Source of the DNA: Torymus aiolomorphi
Lineage: Eukaryota; Arthropoda; Insecta; Hymenoptera; Torymidae
Assembly: GCA_036365515.1 (NCBI GenBank)
Contig: CM070874.1
Span: 95,289,442-95,353,441 of the forward strand
Reading direction: 5' to 3'
DNA length: 64,000 nt
The notes under the pieces are model-generated. The model did no database searches, had not been told where the DNA came from, and saw nothing but the letters and a program-made list of their open reading frames with translations. This document shows, in pieces, positions 36,010-48,418 of this stretch (the first letter of the stretch is position 1; each line of letters opens with the position of its first letter). A program made the translations under genes and the position numbers.

Positions 36010-36896
36010 CTGCATTATACACCTCAAAATATTTATTTCAATGATTCAATTGTAAGTATACTTGTCCAAGGGGCTGCTAAACCCCGATAATGCTTTTATT
36101 AGAAAAAATCCTAAAACAAGTCAACTTTGATTTTGAATTTTAATAACAATTATTTAATTTTATTGCAAATATTGTATACAAAAAAAGTTAAAAAAAAAAT
36201 TTTTTCCGAAATAAAATATAAGGGTAGCTAATTTGGCATTTTAAAGAGAAATATTTTTCATTTTGTTTCATTTTAAATTTGAATCTGAACTTGGGATATT
36301 CAGATAAAACCTATTTTAGGGGTGATTTTTAGGCGTGCGTTTTACCCCTTTAATAGGAAATTGGGCCCATAGAAAAAATAGCCCAAATAAAAATAAATTA
36401 TGCATTATATATAACTTAAAATATTAATTTTAATAGTTTGAAAGTATTTTGTGCCTAAAGGGTTGTTTACCCCTGGTGACGTGTTTATTTGCAAAAACCC
36501 TGAAACACGTAAACTTTATTTTTTATTTTAAGTCAAAAAATGATTTTTATAATAATTAATTAATTTTATTGCAAATATTATATGCAGAAATAGTTTAAAA
36601 AATAAGGTTTTTCTAAAATAAAAAGTAAGGGTTGCCACCCTCGAGGACCAAACTATACTTGATGGTTACATAATTCAAGGAGAAATATTTTCCATTTTGT
36701 TTCATTTCAAAATATCGATTAGAACTTAAGATATTAAAAAAAACCGTTTTCGGGGGTAAACTTTAAGGGCGGTTTTCACCCCTTTAATAAGGGATTGGGC
36801 CGATAAAAAAAATTGCGAGTCTCTTATTTTTCGGTTCTCTAAAACATATCAAAAATTCAGGAAAATCGGAGGCGGACACCTCGATCGGTTTCCTTG
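36010..36896 (-). repeat. right terminal inverted repeat of the pogo-like element
   Basis: The inverse of 31870-32760, with only scattered differences. It ends …CCTCGATCGGTTTCCTTG. The inner boundary near 36010 is approximate. Confidence 0.88.
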
Positions 36897-36899
36897 TAA

Positions 36900-37470
36900 G
36901 TTTAGTAGCTCGAAGCTCCGGTGTAGAACCTGTTCTTCTGGCTACCGCGTTGGTGAAATTATGTGGTGCTGATGGCCGAATTCATACTGCTCGAGCTATG
37001 ATAGATCCTGGATCCCAAAGTTCTTTTGTATCCGAGGTATTATTAAAGAAGCTTGAACAACCATACTCTGCCACGACAGTGCCGTTGAGTGGTATTGGAG
37101 GTTATTCTCACATCCCTGCTAAGGGCCGAACCACTTTGCAACTTACATCGGCTTTCAACCCTAAAGCACATTTGCAGTTAAACGCACTAGTACTTCCTTT
37201 TATTACAAAATACACGCAAAGATGCCATAAACTAAAGAATGCCTGGACCCATTTGAAGGGATTAGAATTAGCGGACGATTTCAGAGAAACACCTGCTGAA
37301 ATTGATATTTTACTTGGAGCTGACACCTTCCCAGAGATCTTGCTCGACGGACTGGTCAAAGGACCTTCCGGAACTCCAATGGCCCAACGCACAATCATCG
37401 GATGGATTACTAGCGGACCTATTGCCAAACTTAACACCTCAACGTCTCCAATTGCAACAGTTCAATCTTA
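36900..37470 (+). pseudogene. BEL protease region (pol fragment)
   Basis: The frame continues the BEL polyprotein after the pogo-like insert: LVKLCGADGRIHTARAMIDPGSQSSFVSE has the aspartic-protease-like pattern of BEL elements (hydrophobic-IDPGSQ.SF). It is followed by PLSGIGG and IDILLGADTFPEILLDG, the usual C-terminal protease segment, and IIGWITSG. TAG at 37469-37471 then ends the frame, and reverse transcriptase is missing. The change from the canonical D(T/S)G to DPGS may or may not reduce activity. Confidence 0.8.
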
Positions 37471-37541
37471 GTATTCAGATCGGTTTAAATGTCTGCTAAA
37501 CGAATTCTGTTCGTCCATTGTATGGACGAAAGCGGGCGGTA

Positions 37542-37960
37542 TGTTCGGAATTGTAGTACCCAAAGTGACCGCTAGGTGGTAAGCACCAAGCGCGCAACCT
37601 TCAATGAAAAACATCACTCCACGTGCTTAAGTAGGGGCCTGCGCCACGCACTTGCCGTCTCTCGCCAAACATTATTTGCCTTACTTATATTTACCCCTTG
37701 CTTTACTTATTTCCCAATTGCTATTTTTTTGCTTTGCTGATATTACGCGAGGCTCTCGTATTATCAGTTTGCCTATTGCATATACCTTGCGTATTGCTTG
37801 CCTATTTTACTCGAACGCGCGTAGCGTTCTTATTCCTTTTGCTTCCAATTTTACTTTCGAGTGGGTTGGAGCAAAGATTTTCAGAGTCAATACAATTTAT
37901 TATTTTCTCTCGGCGATAAACCCCAACAATATAAACTCCGTATACGTTCATTCGTATACA
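37542..37960 (+). repeat. BEL 3' LTR
   Basis: It is the same length as the 5' LTR, with about ten substitutions by eye (for example ggcaagcgccgagcg versus ggtaagcaccaagcg). It is preceded by a purine-rich tract and followed by the GAATT duplication. The open frame crossing its right edge to 38140 is antisense to MULE exon B. Confidence 0.92.
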
Positions 37961-38136
37961 GAATTATTGTTCAATTTCATGGATATATTCTTCAGATCCT
38001 TTGGAGTGACATTTTTGTTATATTTGTCTTTTATCATTTCAATGAAATATTCCCTTTTACACTTTAGTTTCAGAGCATCTGTGACAGTTGATAATTGTTC
38101 CTTATTTAGTCTTCTAGCCTCTGGAACTGGGTCTAA
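37961..38136 (-). pseudogene. MULE gene exon B, upstream part
   Basis: An acceptor (tatttag, 38142-38137) opens phase 0 with LDPVPEARRLNKEQLSTV and then KLKCKREYFIEMIKDKY…VTPKDLKNI. This is the segment that links the zinc-binding N-terminus to the catalytic core in FAR1/ZSWIM-type MULE proteins. The exon is cut by the BEL insertion at GAATT and resumes at 29943. Confidence 0.75.
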
Positions 38137-38199
38137 CTAAATAATTATGAAGAATACAATTTAATATTAGTGTAGAATAATTAATACTGTATGTATAGT

Positions 38200-38351
<152 letters not shown>

Positions 38352-38407
38352 AACTAACTAATATAATATGTAAATTTTAATTATAAATAAGTAAAAATTT
38401 AAATAAC

Positions 38408-38519
38408 CTCTGTATTTAGATGCCCTTCGTGTTGAAGACAGACATATGAAATTTGCAGCATTTGTCCACTAAATGTAGCTTGAACTTTTATTCGGGCCCC
38501 ACAATTAATTTTACGAGAT
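38408..38519 (-). pseudogene. MULE gene exon A (FAR1/FLYWCH-like zinc-binding part)
   Basis: An acceptor (ttttacag) precedes 38519 and a donor (gag|GTTATT) follows 38408. The 37 codons read SRKINCGARIKVQATF… and VCLQHEGHLNTE. This gives the Cys-x-Ala-x-Ile plus His-x-Gly-His pattern of FAR1/FLYWCH-type DNA-binding domains at the N-terminus of MULE transposases. Exon phases agree with exon B. Earlier exons are not found nearby; the exon at 55306-55454 is a candidate but its phase requires one more exon between. Confidence 0.7.
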
Positions 38520-41500
38520 CTGTAAAATTTCATAAATTATTAATATATCTTTGCATGTAAATGAATCACACCAATGTATAATAATAATCGTAAAAAGCGG
38601 AAGGATGCGTCGACGCCCCGATTGCTCGTTCGTCACTTCGTTCGTTTTACTCGCCAAGCAGGGCGCTATATCGCGCCCTTTGATGTTTGTTTAAGTACGT
38701 GCTCAGACAGTTCCGTTGCAATAAATTTTATTTTCACCATACCCTGGCCGAAAGTACTGAATGATAATATATTCCATATTCTCTGCCGTAAGTGCCACTT
38801 TCGCTCCCGGCTCAAAAACGAGAATGTGGTATTTTCGGCCCGGGTATGATAGTATAGGAAAAATATTACGTAACTTGTAAGTATGTAACTAAATGCTTTT
38901 AAGGTGATGTGATACCCACGCTATTACTCAATTCTGGGTTCCCGTTTTTCTCCTTCAATTTTAAACTTTTTGAAAAAAACTTTGACACGTTTTAAGTTTA
39001 ATAAAGAACTACAACGTATCAAAGAGTTTTTTTCTTAAAATTAAAAATTGAACCAGAAAAACGGGAACCCAATTTTGAGTAATAGCGTGGCTATTTTCAA
39101 ACTACCAGGATGGGTTTCTTTTTAAATAAATGGCAACATTTATTTTAGAAACGACGTTTCGGACTCTTTTTTCGTGTCCCTCTTCAGGTAATTATGAGTT
39201 CAGTCAAGAGGTAATACTGGCGGTAGACAATCCGCTTCGTCAATCAGTCTTCCGCCAGTATTACCTCTTGATTGAACTCGTAATTACCTGAAGAGGGACA
39301 CGAAAGAAGTGTCCGAAACGTCGTTTCTAAAATAAATGTTGTCATTAATTTCAAAAGACACCCACCCTGGTAGAAAAAATTGGTCATAAGAAGCAAAATA
39401 TACACATGATCTTCACACTCTACCATAAGCTGCATTACCAATTAGAGTTAAGATAATTAGAACGTCTATTTTGATTTGATACAAATACCAAATATTAATG
39501 GTTTTTTATACAAAACATAAGAATTCATATACGTAAGGCTACCATACGTATAAATAAAAATCGAAACAAATTTTAATTTCGTTATATATACGCAATGCGC
39601 ATAAGTTAATGTACTCAAGTTTTACATGCGCACTTAAGCAGCCCCCTGTTCCTTTCTGCCTAAATCGACGATTTATTATTGGCCTGCGTATGAGGCAAAT
39701 TGCCGCCACAGCTGCGGTAAGCTATCGTCCGGATAGGATTGTAAGGATATCGTTTGCGTGCCATCCGCCAAGATGAGTGGCTGGCCGAGTATGTGCGTGC
39801 GAATTCCGAAGTTGCATGAGATGAACTTATTTGACGATGCTGCCGTTACAACCGTTTCATAGCTCTACTTAATCTTCAAGCAAGATGGACAGATCTAATT
39901 TTACATCTAAATTTGGTCATTCTTAATTTTGTGTTTACCAAAATTATTCTAAAAATTATATTTCTATGTTCCTTGATAAAATTATTAATAAATTTGTTAA
40001 CTGATAATGAGTGACTAGTTGAAATATTGTGTTTGACCTTCTTACCGATCCATTTCTCATTACCTATGGTTAACCGTAATTTATCTAATTAACAATTCAA
40101 TTTATATTAAATGTGATGATGTAAAATCAATTCTTTAAAACAAATGAATCAAAATATCTAAATTTGTTATGGAAACAATTGTAGATTTCTAAACTGTTTG
40201 ATCCATTATAATCTTTGAATATATGGCATGATTTCATAGCTCTACTTAATTTTCAAGCAAGATGGACAGATCTAACCTCTGCCATAAATTGAAATCTAAA
40301 TTTACAATCATTACTAAACGCTGTTCAATAATGTCATAGTATTTTAACAAAATTTTACAAACGAAAAACAGAATTTGATAATATGAATTTGATAATATGA
40401 GTTTCTATCAGGGTTGAGCAACTTACCTTTACCCAATGCTGGTAATAAAATATTTAAAATAAGAAAAAAAACAAATTTTATTTTATAGAAAAATATTTTA
40501 TAAAAAACTACATTTTAATTAAAAAACTGGAACGAAAGGAGTTGAGAAAAAAAGAAGGAAGACAGGAAAGACGTCCTTTCGGAGTTCGCGAACTGAATTA
40601 CTGCGTATTATGGCTTCCGCATTTGGCATAAGTGCTCGTAAAATCCGAATATCATACATGCAACTATGAGAGGAGTGGGAGGGGCCTGCGACGATGCCAC
40701 ATCGTATTTCTCAACGCGCACTAACAATAAATACGCGCGAACTTCAATTGTACGTAATTACCGGCCTAAACAGTTGTTACACAAATGGCTTACAATGCTA
40801 AGCAACTTGGAATGAGAAACAACTTTGTCATATTCTCTGACAGTGAAGGAACCATCCTGGCCCTGCATAAAACTACCACACGAAAACTGGTGTGCCTAAA
40901 AGGACTAACAGTTAATTAAATTAAACCTTGTAAAACTGCAATTAAGGACCTCAAAATTAATTGGCAACAAGATAAGCTCTTTTTACACCTATTAGATTGG
41001 AGATTAAAAACTCAAACAAATAGACAATTTAAGAACTCAAAAGTAAAATCAATAATAAATTAAAATATACCTGTATTAATGGACAATAATAAAATGAATA
41101 TTAAAAAAGAAATCTAATTAAAGTTTAAGAATTTTACAAAGAAGAATTGTAACGAACTTTTAAATAAACTTTAAATAATCATGATTATTCAAAAATGGCT
41201 TAAAAATCAGAATAAAATATAATGTATTCCTAATTTTAGCATTGTAAAAAAGACAGAAATTACAATAAAACGATAGTAATAAACATGGGGAAATATCTAT
41301 ATTTGTGAAAAATTTCTCTTTGAAGAATGCCCAGACATACATCATAATCCATACCATCTCGAAACCCTACCCATTTCGTTCAATATTGATAAGGAAGAGT
41401 AAAACACGATATTATGTGCTTTTTACAGACTACCAAAAAAAAAGTACCATATCTATAAAATCGAACAAGTATTTTTAATTCTATACTCATATTACAATGT

Positions 41501-42880
41501 AAAATTATAAGAGGAAATTTTAACATTTAACACTCCTAATGGAGATCATAATACAAAAAATTTCATAAATAAATTTTGCCCATCCTCTGTCTCTTATAAT
41601 AGACCTCCTGAAATTACAGATGAAAATTGCAATTCAGTCTTGAACACAGCTGGTGACATACATCTAGATGATACTTTCACTATTGAGAATTGAATATGAC
41701 CATAGACTCAACCAAAAAGTCAAGCCCTGCTAGCATCACTAAAATCACCAATAAAATGATAAAGCAGTCAACACTCAACTTTAGAAAGTTATTTCTTATT
41801 ACCTTAAAGAACAAATTTCTAACTAATACTCAAAGAAAACCTAGATACTATAAACATGACTTTAGGAAAACTAGACTGCAAGTCTTAGCACAAAATAACA
41901 GACATACAAACCATTTTATTGATCAAAAAATATGTTTGCAGTCTCTTCATAGACATAAAATATGCTTGTACAATGTAAATCCAGCGATACTGCAAGATAT
42001 ACTAACAAGATAGTATAAAAATGTTTACTTTAAAGGCGTACCCTACAATGTATCCTAAGCCCAATTCTCTAAACAATTTATAAAAAAAAAATATTGATCC
42101 AGAAAATGAAATTCTGTAATTTGCGAATTACACTTATAACTAGTACAAGCAAATTCATAGAAAAAGAATGACAATGCCTATAGAATCATAGATTACTTTT
42201 ATTCAATAAGACTTGAAATATCCCTACAAAAATTCTAATTAACTCATAAAAAACAAAATACAAGCAAAAAAATTTAATATTTCCCTTCTTAAAAAAGTAA
42301 TGAGCGGTCATGTTGAAGCATCTAAAAGCTTGATTTTGATTGATCGATAAGAAGAAGGCGCGAGAAATTTACTGTTTGGAATTTAATGTTTGAATTTTAT
42401 AAATGAAATTTTTACATTTAGAGTAGTATAAAAATGATTAAGTTCTGATTTTGAAAAAATACATAAATAAGTTAAAAGTAAAACGTAATAGCATACATAA
42501 CCTCAAAAACAGAAAAGTACGCGCGAAGCGCGTTTGAATATCGCTTGTACCTTAAAAACTCCAATCTGCAAAAAAGCAAAGTTTTTAACAGATTTTTTTT
42601 AAATGTGTTTTAAACATAAACAAGATATAGCAAGTATATAACAATCAAGTTAAAAGAAAAATAAATTCTAATTAAACGGTGTCTTCAGCTTAAATACAAA
42701 TATCAAATACTATACCCATTTTAATTTAGTTGTTTATTTGAAGTAAAATGTGAAGTTTCCAAAGTAAAAGTGTGTCTTCCAATAATATGTCAGCAAGAGC
42801 AAAATCATTTAGTCATTGGTGGATGTCCATCACCTTCATGGTTGCATCAATTGCAGAATCTTGGATAAAAATATGACAAA
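38520..42880. other. no supported gene; scattered repeats
   Basis: It contains the second copy of the 77-bp MITE (38736-38849, with about 37 extra bases). It also contains the inverted hammerhead-like pair (39126-39350) and two copies of ttcatagctctacttaat…caagcaagatggacagatc at 39855-39896 and 40232-40274. The frame at 41690-42013 (107 codons, Lys/Asn/Thr-rich) and that at 38574-38849 show no domain. The rest is AT-rich unassigned DNA. Confidence 0.45.
39126..39350. repeat. inverted repeat carrying two hammerhead-like motifs
   Basis: Arms 39126-39222 and 39252-39350 are near-perfect inverse copies around a 29-bp centre. Each contains the conserved hammerhead boxes CTGAAGAG and GAAACGTC. The strings are at 39288-39322 on the plus strand and 39153-39187 on the minus strand. 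Between them is a stem-loop (GGACAC…GTGTCC in the plus copy). Such motifs are known from the terminal repeats of Penelope-like elements. No Penelope ORF is adjacent. Confidence 0.65.
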
Positions 42881-42886
42881 AGCATT

Positions 42887-43395
42887 AGTAGATAAGCTAG
42901 GCCGGTTCTGCCCCCCCCCCCCCCCCCCCACCACTCGGCCACCGGCCGACCTGTGTAGCGTTCTGATAGGTTGAGACGGGGAGGTGAGGCTCCACCCACT
43001 TTCGAGAAGCTTCTACCCTTCTATTTGTAATGACGTCATCGAATAAAAATTGTTAGTATTTTATTGTCACATTTTTGTATAACGGTCAAATGTTTATTTA
43101 CGAGCGACTCCCGACGGCGGGCGGCGGGCGGGCGGCGGCGGCGGCGGCGGCGCGCGCGCGGGGCCTAGCACCTTACCGCGGGGATGAGCTGAATCGACGC
43201 GGTGACAAGCTGGACGACCGCGGGGATGAGCATATTACCGCGGTGGCTAGCTGATTTCCGCGGGCATTAGCATACGCCGCGTGTAAGTATATTTACCGCG
43301 TTGATGAGCTGACTTTCGCGGGCATTAGGCTATCGTCGCTGGTAAGATATTTACCGCGCTCATCGTGTGATGCCGCGTGCGCATCGGTCGCGCGG
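42887..43395 (+). repeat. left Polinton TIR
   Basis: It starts AGTAGATAAG and includes a C-run of about 20 (42911-42929; the right arm has only short C-runs). It also has a CGG/CGCG-rich block (43110-43160) and a series of short units such as ccgcggggatgagct, gacgcggtgacaagct and ccgcgggcattagc. Matching with the right arm fades beyond about 43360-43395. Confidence 0.9.
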
Positions 43396-43563
43396 ACAAG
43401 CTTATACGTCGCATGCTATAAGCGAATACTTCGCGCTAGCAATTTTATTCGATGATTTCCAAAGATCTATGGGTAAAAAAATTAAAACAGTAATATATGA
43501 TATTCATGAAGTTTATTAAACATAATTTTTTACAAGTGTTGTATAAGTTTTCATATTATATTA

Positions 43564-44567
43564 CACTGAGAAAAATGTTGTAGTAAATTTTATTATAACT
43601 GTAATAAAAATTACTATAAAGTATAGGAAGAGTGAGACAAATACACTTTATGCTGCATTTTTATTATAATTGTATGAATAATTACAAAATTTCTTGTAAT
43701 TTTTATGACAGTTGTTGATTAGAAAGTATTACGAAATAAAAGAAAAATTGCTATACACATAGCAAAAACTGTGATATAATAAAATTTAAAATATATGCTT
43801 TTAATTTTTATTAGAATAGAATATAAATTTTATTTTGTAGCGTTTAAATTTTATTTTGTAGCGTATAAATTTTATTTTGTAGCGTATTAAAAATGACTAT
43901 AAACATAGTAAAAAGTGCCACATTCAAAAATTGCTACAGGCCATAAGAAAGTTTGCTATCCAACATAGTAAAAATTGCTACAACATTAGTACTTTCTGCG
44001 CAGATCAAGGCGTCCACGTGTCTGATTGAGGTTATGTTTCTACGGGAATTTCACTTTGTCTTGCTTTTAAGTTTACAAAACATTCAAAACCTTACTTCAA
44101 TTATTTTATTTTTATATTATGCACATTAATGATAAGTTTCTTTGTGTTATCAAAGTTATTTATTGTCATTATTTAATATTATCTGAAATTTTCTTGAAAT
44201 CGATGGTTTGACATGTACAAGTTCCAAAATTTTACACTCAAGAATCCTATTTGGGTAAGTGGTTAGCGCGTCCGATTGCCGCGGTGAAGGTTGCAGGTTC
44301 GATCCCAACGCTCGTAAAAAAAATATTTTTATTTCTTATTTTAATTAATTTTCACATTAAATATTGTATGGATTAGAGTCTGAAAATAGTTCTGAAAACA
44401 GAAAGAACGAGAAAAAATTTAATTTTTTGAAATTTAAGGTCATTCATAAAAATTACTATGTTGCATAGCAAAAATTGTTATAATTTCGATTTGTCCCTCC
44501 GTTCCTACAAAATATAGTAATTTTTCTTATGTTTATAATAAATTTTACTACAACATTTCTCTCAGTG
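43564..44567. mobile_element. CACTGAG-TIR element, 1,004 bp, with tRNA-like insert
   Basis: It begins CACTGAGAAAAATGTTGTAG and ends CTACAACATTTCTCTCAGTG, flanked by TA (43562-43563, 44568-44569). It shares internal blocks with 6320-7085 (tgtctgattgaggttatgttt, gttccaaaatttt, tRNA-like module). A tandem repeat of about 22 bp (ttttattttgtagcgt) occurs three times at about 43815-43887. It inserted into the Polinton. Confidence 0.85.
44248..44314 (+). ncRNA. tRNA-like module, second copy
   Basis: GGGTAAGTGGTTAGCGCGTC (A-box-like) and GCAGGTTCGATCCC (B box) have tRNA-like spacing. The central loop would present TGC by position, but stem pairing is incomplete. An A/T run follows. It is the best match of the three to pol III internal promoter consensus. 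Confidence 0.6.
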
Positions 44568-44622
44568 TAGCATTAAAGTATACATTAAATACAATCTCTT
44601 CTTAAAGTTGGCTCCAAAATCT

Positions 44623-45061
44623 CTAGACTAATTTCTTAATATCCCCACTTATGGGATTATATTCGATAATACGGTCGTGTAAAATCAAGCAGTAGGCTGA
44701 TGTATGTGCTGGATAATTTTCTTTAGCTTCAAATTCAAGACGAACATCAACTGGGGCCTGCTTCAGCGACTCGTTCTGTTTTGAGCAGTCAATGACAACT
44801 AAAGGAGCATTCTGTATATAGTCTCCTTTCTTGAGCATAGGTTCAATTTCTTTTCCGTAATACGCATTTTGAAAGTTAATATACATATCGTATAATAAAG
44901 CATATTGATTTTGATCAATATTTAGATTGAGATTTCCGTAAGGATAGTATTGAGAATTGAGAAATAGTTTCACATTACTTATTTTGCAATGGTCAAAACG
45001 ACTAGCGTTAGCGCCATTTTGACCTTTACGATTGGTCTGAAAGCCTAAAATGACGAATCGT
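44623..45061 (-). pseudogene. Polinton capsid-like protein, C-terminal fragment
   Basis: The minus-strand frame is open from about 45061 to the stop at 44623. It reads FVILGFQTNRK…, ASRFDHCKISNVKLFLNSQ, YALLYDMYINFQNAYYG, VVIDCSKQNESLK and AYCLILHDRIIEYNP. I take this as the C-terminal part of the double-jelly-roll major capsid protein encoded by many animal Polintons. The assignment rests on remembered family features and location, so a different Polinton protein is possible. The N-terminal two thirds are missing: upstream sequence is replaced by a (TATATAG)n array. Confidence 0.65.
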
Positions 45062-45064
45062 GGT

Positions 45065-45209
45065 TATATATATATATATATATAGTATATATAGTATATA
45101 TAGTATATATATAGTATATATATAGTATATATATAGTATATATAGTATATATAGTATATATAGTATATATAGTATATATATAGTATATATAGTATATATA
45201 GTATATATA

Positions 45210-45245
<36 letters not shown>

Positions 45246-45293
45246 TATATATAGTATATATAGTATATATATATAGTATATATAGTATATATA

Positions 45294-45327
<34 letters not shown>

Positions 45328-45425
45328 TATATATACTATATATATACTATATATACTATATGTATACTATATATATACTATATATACTATATATACTATA
45401 TATATACTATATATATATATATATA
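45065..45425. repeat. (TATATAG)n / (TATATAC)n inverted low-complexity array
   Basis: The left part repeats tatatag and the right part repeats tatatac, so the array is self-complementary around about 45310. It separates the capsid fragment from the integrase tail and probably replaced their missing coding regions. Confidence 0.9.
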
Positions 45426-45427
45426 TT

Positions 45428-45547
45428 AATTATCCAGACGTCTACCTTGTGGAGAAGGTGCTTAAGAAGCGAGGAAATCAGATTTATGTTAAATGGTTAG
45501 GATTTGACAATTCACACAATAGTTGGATAAGCAAATCAGATGTGTAA
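45428..45547 (+). pseudogene. Polinton integrase C-terminal chromodomain fragment
   Basis: In the plus strand, VYLVEKVLKKRGNQIYVKWL followed by GFDNSHNSWISKSDV and a TAA is a chromodomain-like fold (V-E-K-V-L…Y-V-K-W-x-G-F/Y…N-S-W). This type of module ends Polinton and chromovirus integrases and targets chromatin. The catalytic core is absent upstream. The orientation is opposite to polymerase B, as is common in Polintons. Confidence 0.75.
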
Positions 45548-45640
45548 AGAGTAAATAAATATATAAATGCCAAAAAAAAATGATAGTTTTTCTTTATTTA
45601 TTGCCCAATATTTTATTATTATTATTATTATTTATATATA

Positions 45641-45875
<235 letters not shown>

Positions 45876-46226
45876 ACGCGTTGATAAGTTTTGTACAAAA
45901 GAGAGAAACACGATCAGCGCGTAAATATCGATAACTATTCCAAGAAAGTCATGGATAGACTTGCAAGCAACTCGTTTCATCGTGTTAGTCATACGTGAGC
46001 GTGTGTGAACAAAAATGAAACTCGACTATTATTATTTTTTCAAGGAAACAAAGAGGATTGGATAATTTACTGGGAGAGTGTGAGGTCGATAAATGATAAA
46101 AGTTGTTTTGGTAAAAAATTTTAATCGATCGATCAGATTATTATGAAGAAAAAAAACTTACATAGTAAAAATACAAGTATGAATACGCAAAAACTTACAA
46201 ACTATGATTACATAAATTTTAAAGTA

Positions 46227-46344
<118 letters not shown>

Positions 46345-48418
46345 ACATACATACATACAATCAATCTTCATCTATTTTATAATGCCCCCACGGCAGAGTA
46401 TCTGTTTCATTTGGTATGAGATATCTCTTATTGTCATGTGGACTTAAAGCTAATTTTGTTTGTTTCACAGTACGCACTACATGAGCTTTAGACTGTATGA
46501 TACACTGCTGTCTGTATTGTGTACTTAAATTTAGTAAACACTGAAGATAGTCGTCGAAATTGATGGTTTTGCTGACAACTCCACTTTTTACACCTTTAGC
46601 TTTTTTCATGTAGTCTTGGCCATTGACGCGTATGCTATACATTTTACTACGTAGTCCAACGAATTCTGTCATAATACAACCATTGCACTCATCCTTCATT
46701 AATCCTACAACCTTCTTATTGGCTTGTGGAATTCCAAATACATTATTAGATGAATAGTCCGAAGTATCAAAATTTGCAATATCGCTCTTAATCACTTCAT
46801 AAATATCATCATTTCTTATTTCATATATTAAGCTGTCAGTGTCAGTATATAGCAGTTTACAACGATCCTCAAATTTCGTTTTCATATATTTGTAGTGAAA
46901 ATCGTATACTAAAGTCTTTGATAAATCAAGTACACACAGTCCTACGTAGATTGGCTTGTTAATATACACTTCAGTTTTTGCTAACTCTACAATAACAAGA
47001 TTTTCATCGATGATAGTACTGCTATGAAATTCTGGCTGTGCAATACGAGCTTCTGCTCCATATCGACCTTCCCATTTAGTTAGTAATTTAACATTAACTC
47101 TTTTTCGCACATTTTCCATCGTCTTTCCAAAAACAGCATTATTCATTAATTTGTAGAGATTTTTTTCAAAATCATTTTTAGCTGCTTGTCGCATTTTACT
47201 GTTTAGATCAATGTATTCTTTGAGCCAGGGTCTTTGATTAAATTTCAGTATTCTATGAACTTTTTGAGTTTTAATTCATTTTCTAGAGCTTGCTTCAAAT
47301 TGCGATAGTGTAGAATGTATCGAGATTTCTGCTCAACAGTTGTGAGAAGTTTAGCTTGTGAGGAGCCTGGTGGTTTCTTGTGCTCTGGACAAAATGGTAG
47401 ATCTTTATGTGTATCGTGTAAATGTTCTGGATATTCCAAGTCCACTTCAAGAATGTAGCCAACTGGGGCATTATCCGGAATATTGAAATTTATTCGTTCT
47501 ACATCATCAATCCATTCAAAACCACCATATGGTAGATATTGTTGCATAGCCCAGCCATAAAGATTATTTACATCAAAGTACATGAGATATTTGGACTCCT
47601 TATCTACTTCATAATCATTGCCCATGTATTTGTTATTGGCTCGAGCATAACGGTTGGAACATTGACTCACTCCACCTCGAATACCGCGTTCAATGAACAT
47701 AACTTGATCAATATCTGTCAGTAATTCTAGCTGTATTTTCGTATACTTGAGCATAGCATCCCAAGTTAAGCCTGGTGTTGTGTAATAATGTGCTGGATCT
47801 AAGCCGTAAGCTTTCAGACAGCTGTCGCGAAAATTTTCAAATACTTCGACCAAAAGTAGAACATCTGTTTTTAAGTATAAATCTGAATATTGACCCAAAT
47901 TCGATATGTTGAATGCTGCCCAAATATTTTTCGCATGCTCATAATCTTTATCTGATATTGGATTGTCATTTAATTTACTGTAGAATTCATCTTTTGATGG
48001 CAGCTCGGAAACATCTAGTTTTTCTTTTGAGTCCACATAATCATAAGGGAATACTCCTTTTCGCTTAAGTAATTCAAATTTTTCTTTAGTAAATGGTGCA
48101 TATTCTGCATTTTGAGAGAAATCTTCCCACAAAAGATTAAGTTCTTCGAGATATGATGACAATTTGTCTAAGGATGCTGCCATGAATCGATAAGAATCTA
48201 TGAATTTAAAGTTAATATCATTTCCCTCAATGCGCTTGGTGAATGAGATGAAGCGTTCCTTATTCACTGGTAAAAGATCTACTCGTCCAGGAATGCTATT
48301 GGCAATATCCTTTATGAGAAAATGTGAGTCATAGCCAGTTAAATTATGAAATACCACCGGAATACTGTGTGAATCTTTATACTGTAAATTGCAATCTTCG
48401 TGAGCAGCACCTCGATAC

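Larger units (their letters stand above)
31870..36896 (+). mobile_element. pogo/DDE_1-like DNA transposon with about 890-bp TIRs
   Basis: The ends CAAGGAAACCGATCGAGGTG and its exact inverse are flanked by TAA on both sides (31867-31869, 36897-36899). The long inverted repeats (31870-32760 and about 36010-36896) are nearly identical by eye, implying recent activity or gene conversion. The transposase lies between them on the plus strand. The insertion falls inside the BEL coding region, so this element is younger than the BEL copy. Pogo elements normally duplicate TA; here the shared flank is three bases, or TA plus a matching A. Confidence 0.88.
29949..37960 (+). mobile_element. BEL/Pao LTR retrotransposon, internally deleted
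   Basis: Two 419-bp LTRs with TG…CA ends flank a gag region and a protease region, and GAATT is duplicated on both sides (29944-29948, 37961-37965). Reverse transcriptase, RNase H and integrase are absent: the frame passes from the protease region to a purine-rich gaaagcgggcgg just before the 3' LTR. The copy is therefore nonautonomous. It is further interrupted by a pogo-like element at 31870-36896. The LTRs differ at roughly ten positions by eye, pointing to a moderately recent insertion. It split a coding exon of the MULE gene. Confidence 0.9.

Noticed and set aside
45065..45425. CRISPR-like array of short repeats
   Set aside because: It is simple-sequence TATATAG/TATATAC without spacers, in eukaryotic DNA.
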